In this document: positions 5,395 through 6,993 of the stretch, piece after piece
Layout of the letters: each line of letters starts with the position of its first letter
Numbering within the stretch: position 1 is the stretch's first letter
Notes under the pieces: generated by a model
What the model was told of the DNA's origin: nothing
What the model saw: the letters and a program-made list of their open reading frames with translations, nothing else
The model's database searches: none
Made by a program: the position numbers and the translations under genes
Source of the DNA: JALYUA01 sp038239305
GTDB lineage: Bacteria; Acidobacteriota; Thermoanaerobaculia; UBA5066; Gp7-AA6
DNA length: 6,993 nt
Assembly: GCA_038239305.1 (NCBI GenBank)
Contig: JBBSEW010000097.1
Span: forward strand, 1 to 6,993
Reading direction: 5' to 3'

Positions 5395-6363
5395 TCAGTT
5401 TCGGTACTCCGGTTTCGTGAAGTCCGTCAGCACGCCCTCGCGCACGAGGCGGGCGACGTCCGCGATTCCGTCGGGGACCGATTTTTCGGGCGTAAATTTC
5501 AGGCGTTCCCGGACCTTGGCGAACGAGACCCGGTAGTCGCGCGGGTCTTCCTTCTTCTGGACGAATTCGACGTTCGCTTCCGGGGCATACGGCCGCAGGA
5601 GCGCGACGAGATCGAGCTTCCGATAGTTCTCCTCCGTCGAACCCACGTTGAACACTTCCCGACGCACGTCCTCCGCCGGGGCGCCCAGGACGGCCATCAC
5701 CGCGCGCGCGGCGTCCGCGACGTGGACGTAGGGGCGCCAGAACTGCTCGCCAAAGACCACGAGCTTTCCCCGGGCGATCATCTCCATCGTGAACTCGTTG
5801 ACCGTCAGGTCGAAGCGCATCCGGGGCGAGACCCCGTAGATCGTCGCGAACCGGAGCAGGGTCGGAGTGAATCCGTTCGTGTCCGACAGGCCCAGCATGG
5901 CTCGCTCGACGGCCACTTTCGTCTCCGCGTAGGTCGAGATCGGAGCGAGCTCGGATGTCTCGTCGACGTACGAGGTCGGGTCCTTCATCTTTCCGTAGTT
6001 GCTGCAGGTCGAGGCGAACACGAACCGGGATATCCCCTGCCTCCGCGCCTCCGCGAGAAGGGCGAGGGACGCGTCGAGGTTGACCTCGCGCGCCACCTCC
6101 GGGTCCCGCGAGCACGCCGGGTCGCCGACGATCGCCGCCAGATGCACCACGGCGTCGACCCGTTCCAGGGCTCGCTCGACCGCCGATCGATCGCGCACGT
6201 CCGCTCGGACGAAATCGAACCGCGGATGGCCCCATACCGGGAGCAGAGAATTTCCTCCGTGGAGCAGCGTGTCCAGGACGCGAACCCCGTGCCCTTCCGC
6301 CAGCAGACGCGGCGCGAGAGTGGACCCGATGTACCCGGCCCCGCCGGTGATGAGGACCTTCAT
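5395..6363 (-). CDS. NAD-dependent sugar epimerase/dehydratase (extended SDR)
   Basis: A 322-residue extended short-chain dehydrogenase/reductase acting on a nucleotide sugar. The N-terminal Rossmann motif GGAGYIG (residues 7-13), the acidic residue D31 expected for NAD(H) binding, VVHLAAIVGDP (72-82) and the catalytic pair Y145/K149 in YAETK are all present, and the length is normal. The segment ASTCSNYG (117-124) carries the active-site Ser/Thr but not the Asp-Glu pair of 4,6-dehydratases of the RmlB type. Epimerase or keto-reductase chemistry is therefore more likely than 4,6-dehydration. Further family-like blocks are RMRFDLTVNEF (181-191), FWRPYVHV (208-215) and DPRDYRVSF (273-281). I recognise these from uncharacterised epimerases of polysaccharide loci. 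The start is ATG at 6363, in an ATGA overlap with the upstream nucleotidyltransferase, with a weak GCGAG ahead of it. The exact reaction is unknown. Confidence 0.92.
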   Translation of the reverse strand: MKVLITGGAGYIGSTLAPRLLAEGHGVRVLDTLLHGGNSLLPVWGHPRFDFVRADVRDRSAVERALERVDAVVHLAAIVGDPACSRDPEVAREVNLDASLALLAEARRQGISRFVFASTCSNYGKMKDPTSYVDETSELAPISTYAETKVAVERAMLGLSDTNGFTPTLLRFATIYGVSPRMRFDLTVNEFTMEMIARGKLVVFGEQFWRPYVHVADAARAVMAVLGAPAEDVRREVFNVGSTEENYRKLDLVALLRPYAPEANVEFVQKKEDPRDYRVSFAKVRERLKFTPEKSVPDGIADVARLVREGVLTDFTKPEYRN

Positions 6364-6993
6364 CGAATTCTCGCCGTCTCGACGTCGCGCTGCGCCTGGG
6401 CGTAGTCGGCCGGTTGCCCGACGTCGAGCCAGTATTCGACGATGGGAAACGTCGCGACCCGCTTGCCTTCCGCCAGGAGCCGCGTGATCAGCTCCGTCAT
6501 GTCGAACCGCTCGCCGTCCGGGATGTAACGCTGGACCGTCGGCTCGAGGAGGTAGATCCCGGCGTTGACGAAGAAACTGACGGACGGCTTCTCCTTCACG
6601 CCGCGAAGCCACATCCCGTCGACCTCCACCACCCCGTATGGCACCTGCACGTCGTACTTGCGGACACAGACGGTGGCGTCCGCTCCGACTTTGCGATGGA
6701 ACCCGACGAGATCGCCAAAGTTGACGCCGGTCAGGATGTCGCCGTTGATGACGAGCAGCGGTCCCGTCGAATCGTCGACGAGCCGCAGCCCGCCGCATGT
6801 TCCCAGAGGCCGCTCTTCCGGTACGTACCGGATCTTGACTCCCATCGCCTTGCCGTCGCCGAAGTGATTCGAGATCTGGTCGGCGAGGTGATGCGTGGTC
6901 ACGTTGACCTGGGAGATGCCGGCGTCCCGCAGCCTCGCGATGGTCCGCTCGAGCAGCGGTCGGTCGCCCACGGGCAGCATCGGCTTCGGCACC
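6360..6993 (-). CDS. Sugar-1-phosphate nucleotidyltransferase, 5' end cut by window edge
   Basis: The protein transfers a nucleotide from an NTP to a sugar 1-phosphate, giving the activated sugar that later enzymes modify in the cytoplasm. The frame is open to the right edge, and the GTG at 6992 is an internal Val of the motif VPKPMLPVGDRP, so the nucleotide-binding GGxGTRL segment lies outside the window. Visible residues, counted from that Val, are the rest of the active-site loop (1-12), NGD at 83-85 for metal binding, EKP at 134-136, NAG at 143-145 and WLDVG at 188-192. The segments PYGVV (118-122) and FDM (163-165) resemble PtmE-type proteins, the glucosamine-1-phosphate guanylyltransferases of legionaminic acid synthesis that carry N-terminal CBS domains. 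From memory of that family I infer, without seeing it, that CBS domains may lie upstream. The TGA overlaps the next ATG by four bases. The family is certain; the nucleotide and sugar are not. Confidence 0.88.
   Translation of the reverse strand, partial: VPKPMLPVGDRPLLERTIARLRDAGISQVNVTTHHLADQISNHFGDGKAMGVKIRYVPEERPLGTCGGLRLVDDSTGPLLVINGDILTGVNFGDLVGFHRKVGADATVCVRKYDVQVPYGVVEVDGMWLRGVKEKPSVSFFVNAGIYLLEPTVQRYIPDGERFDMTELITRLLAEGKRVATFPIVEYWLDVGQPADYAQAQRDVETARIR

Noticed and set aside
1..6993. Mobile element, CRISPR array, tRNA or rRNA
   Set aside because: I found no transposase-like frame, no flanking inverted repeats with direct duplications, no regularly spaced long repeats and no tRNA-like cloverleaf sequence. 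The 7-base repeats are too short for CRISPR.

Overview
The window is a compact piece of a bacterial cell-surface glycan (O-antigen, capsule or glycoprotein sugar) biosynthesis locus. The DNA is visibly GC-rich, with G or C at most third codon positions, which is why long empty frames appear opposite the real genes. This suits an environmental GC-rich bacterium, probably Gram-negative. No marker gene here fixes the phylum, so I do not assign one.

All seven supported genes lie on the minus strand and read from right to left as one tight gene series. In order of transcription they are: (1) a sugar-1-phosphate nucleotidyltransferase cut by the right window edge (6360-6993); (2) an NAD-dependent sugar epimerase/dehydratase of the extended SDR family (5395-6363); (3) a LegC-family PLP sugar aminotransferase (4169-5365), which seems to start at a CTG codon; (4) a class I SAM methyltransferase (3414-4172); (5) a class III, glutamate-1-semialdehyde-aminomutase-like PLP enzyme (1885-3321); (6) an SpsF/CMP-KDO-synthetase-like cytidylyltransferase (1088-1888); and (7) a Gfo/Idh/MocA-fold protein without the usual catalytic residues (30-1067). 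Three junctions are 4-base ATGA overlaps, the others are gaps of 20 to 92 bases, and every gene ends in TGA. This points to one translationally coupled operon whose promoter and first genes lie beyond position 6993.

Functionally, genes 1 to 3 look like nucleotide-sugar chemistry: activation of a (probably amino-) sugar phosphate, modification by an SDR enzyme, and amination of a keto sugar in a legionaminic-acid-like route. Genes 4 to 7 look like a second module that makes a methylated and/or aminated, cytidylyl-activated building block. No nonulosonate synthase (NeuB type), 4,6-dehydratase with the usual catalytic Asp-Glu, glycosyltransferase or transporter is present, so the pathway must be completed by genes outside the window and the final product cannot be named.

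The longest gap between genes, 3322-3413, holds a perfect 8-bp hairpin and a heptamer tandem repeat. The left edge (1-22) holds another heptamer repeat after the last gene. I see no RNA gene, insertion sequence, CRISPR array, phage gene or plus-strand gene.
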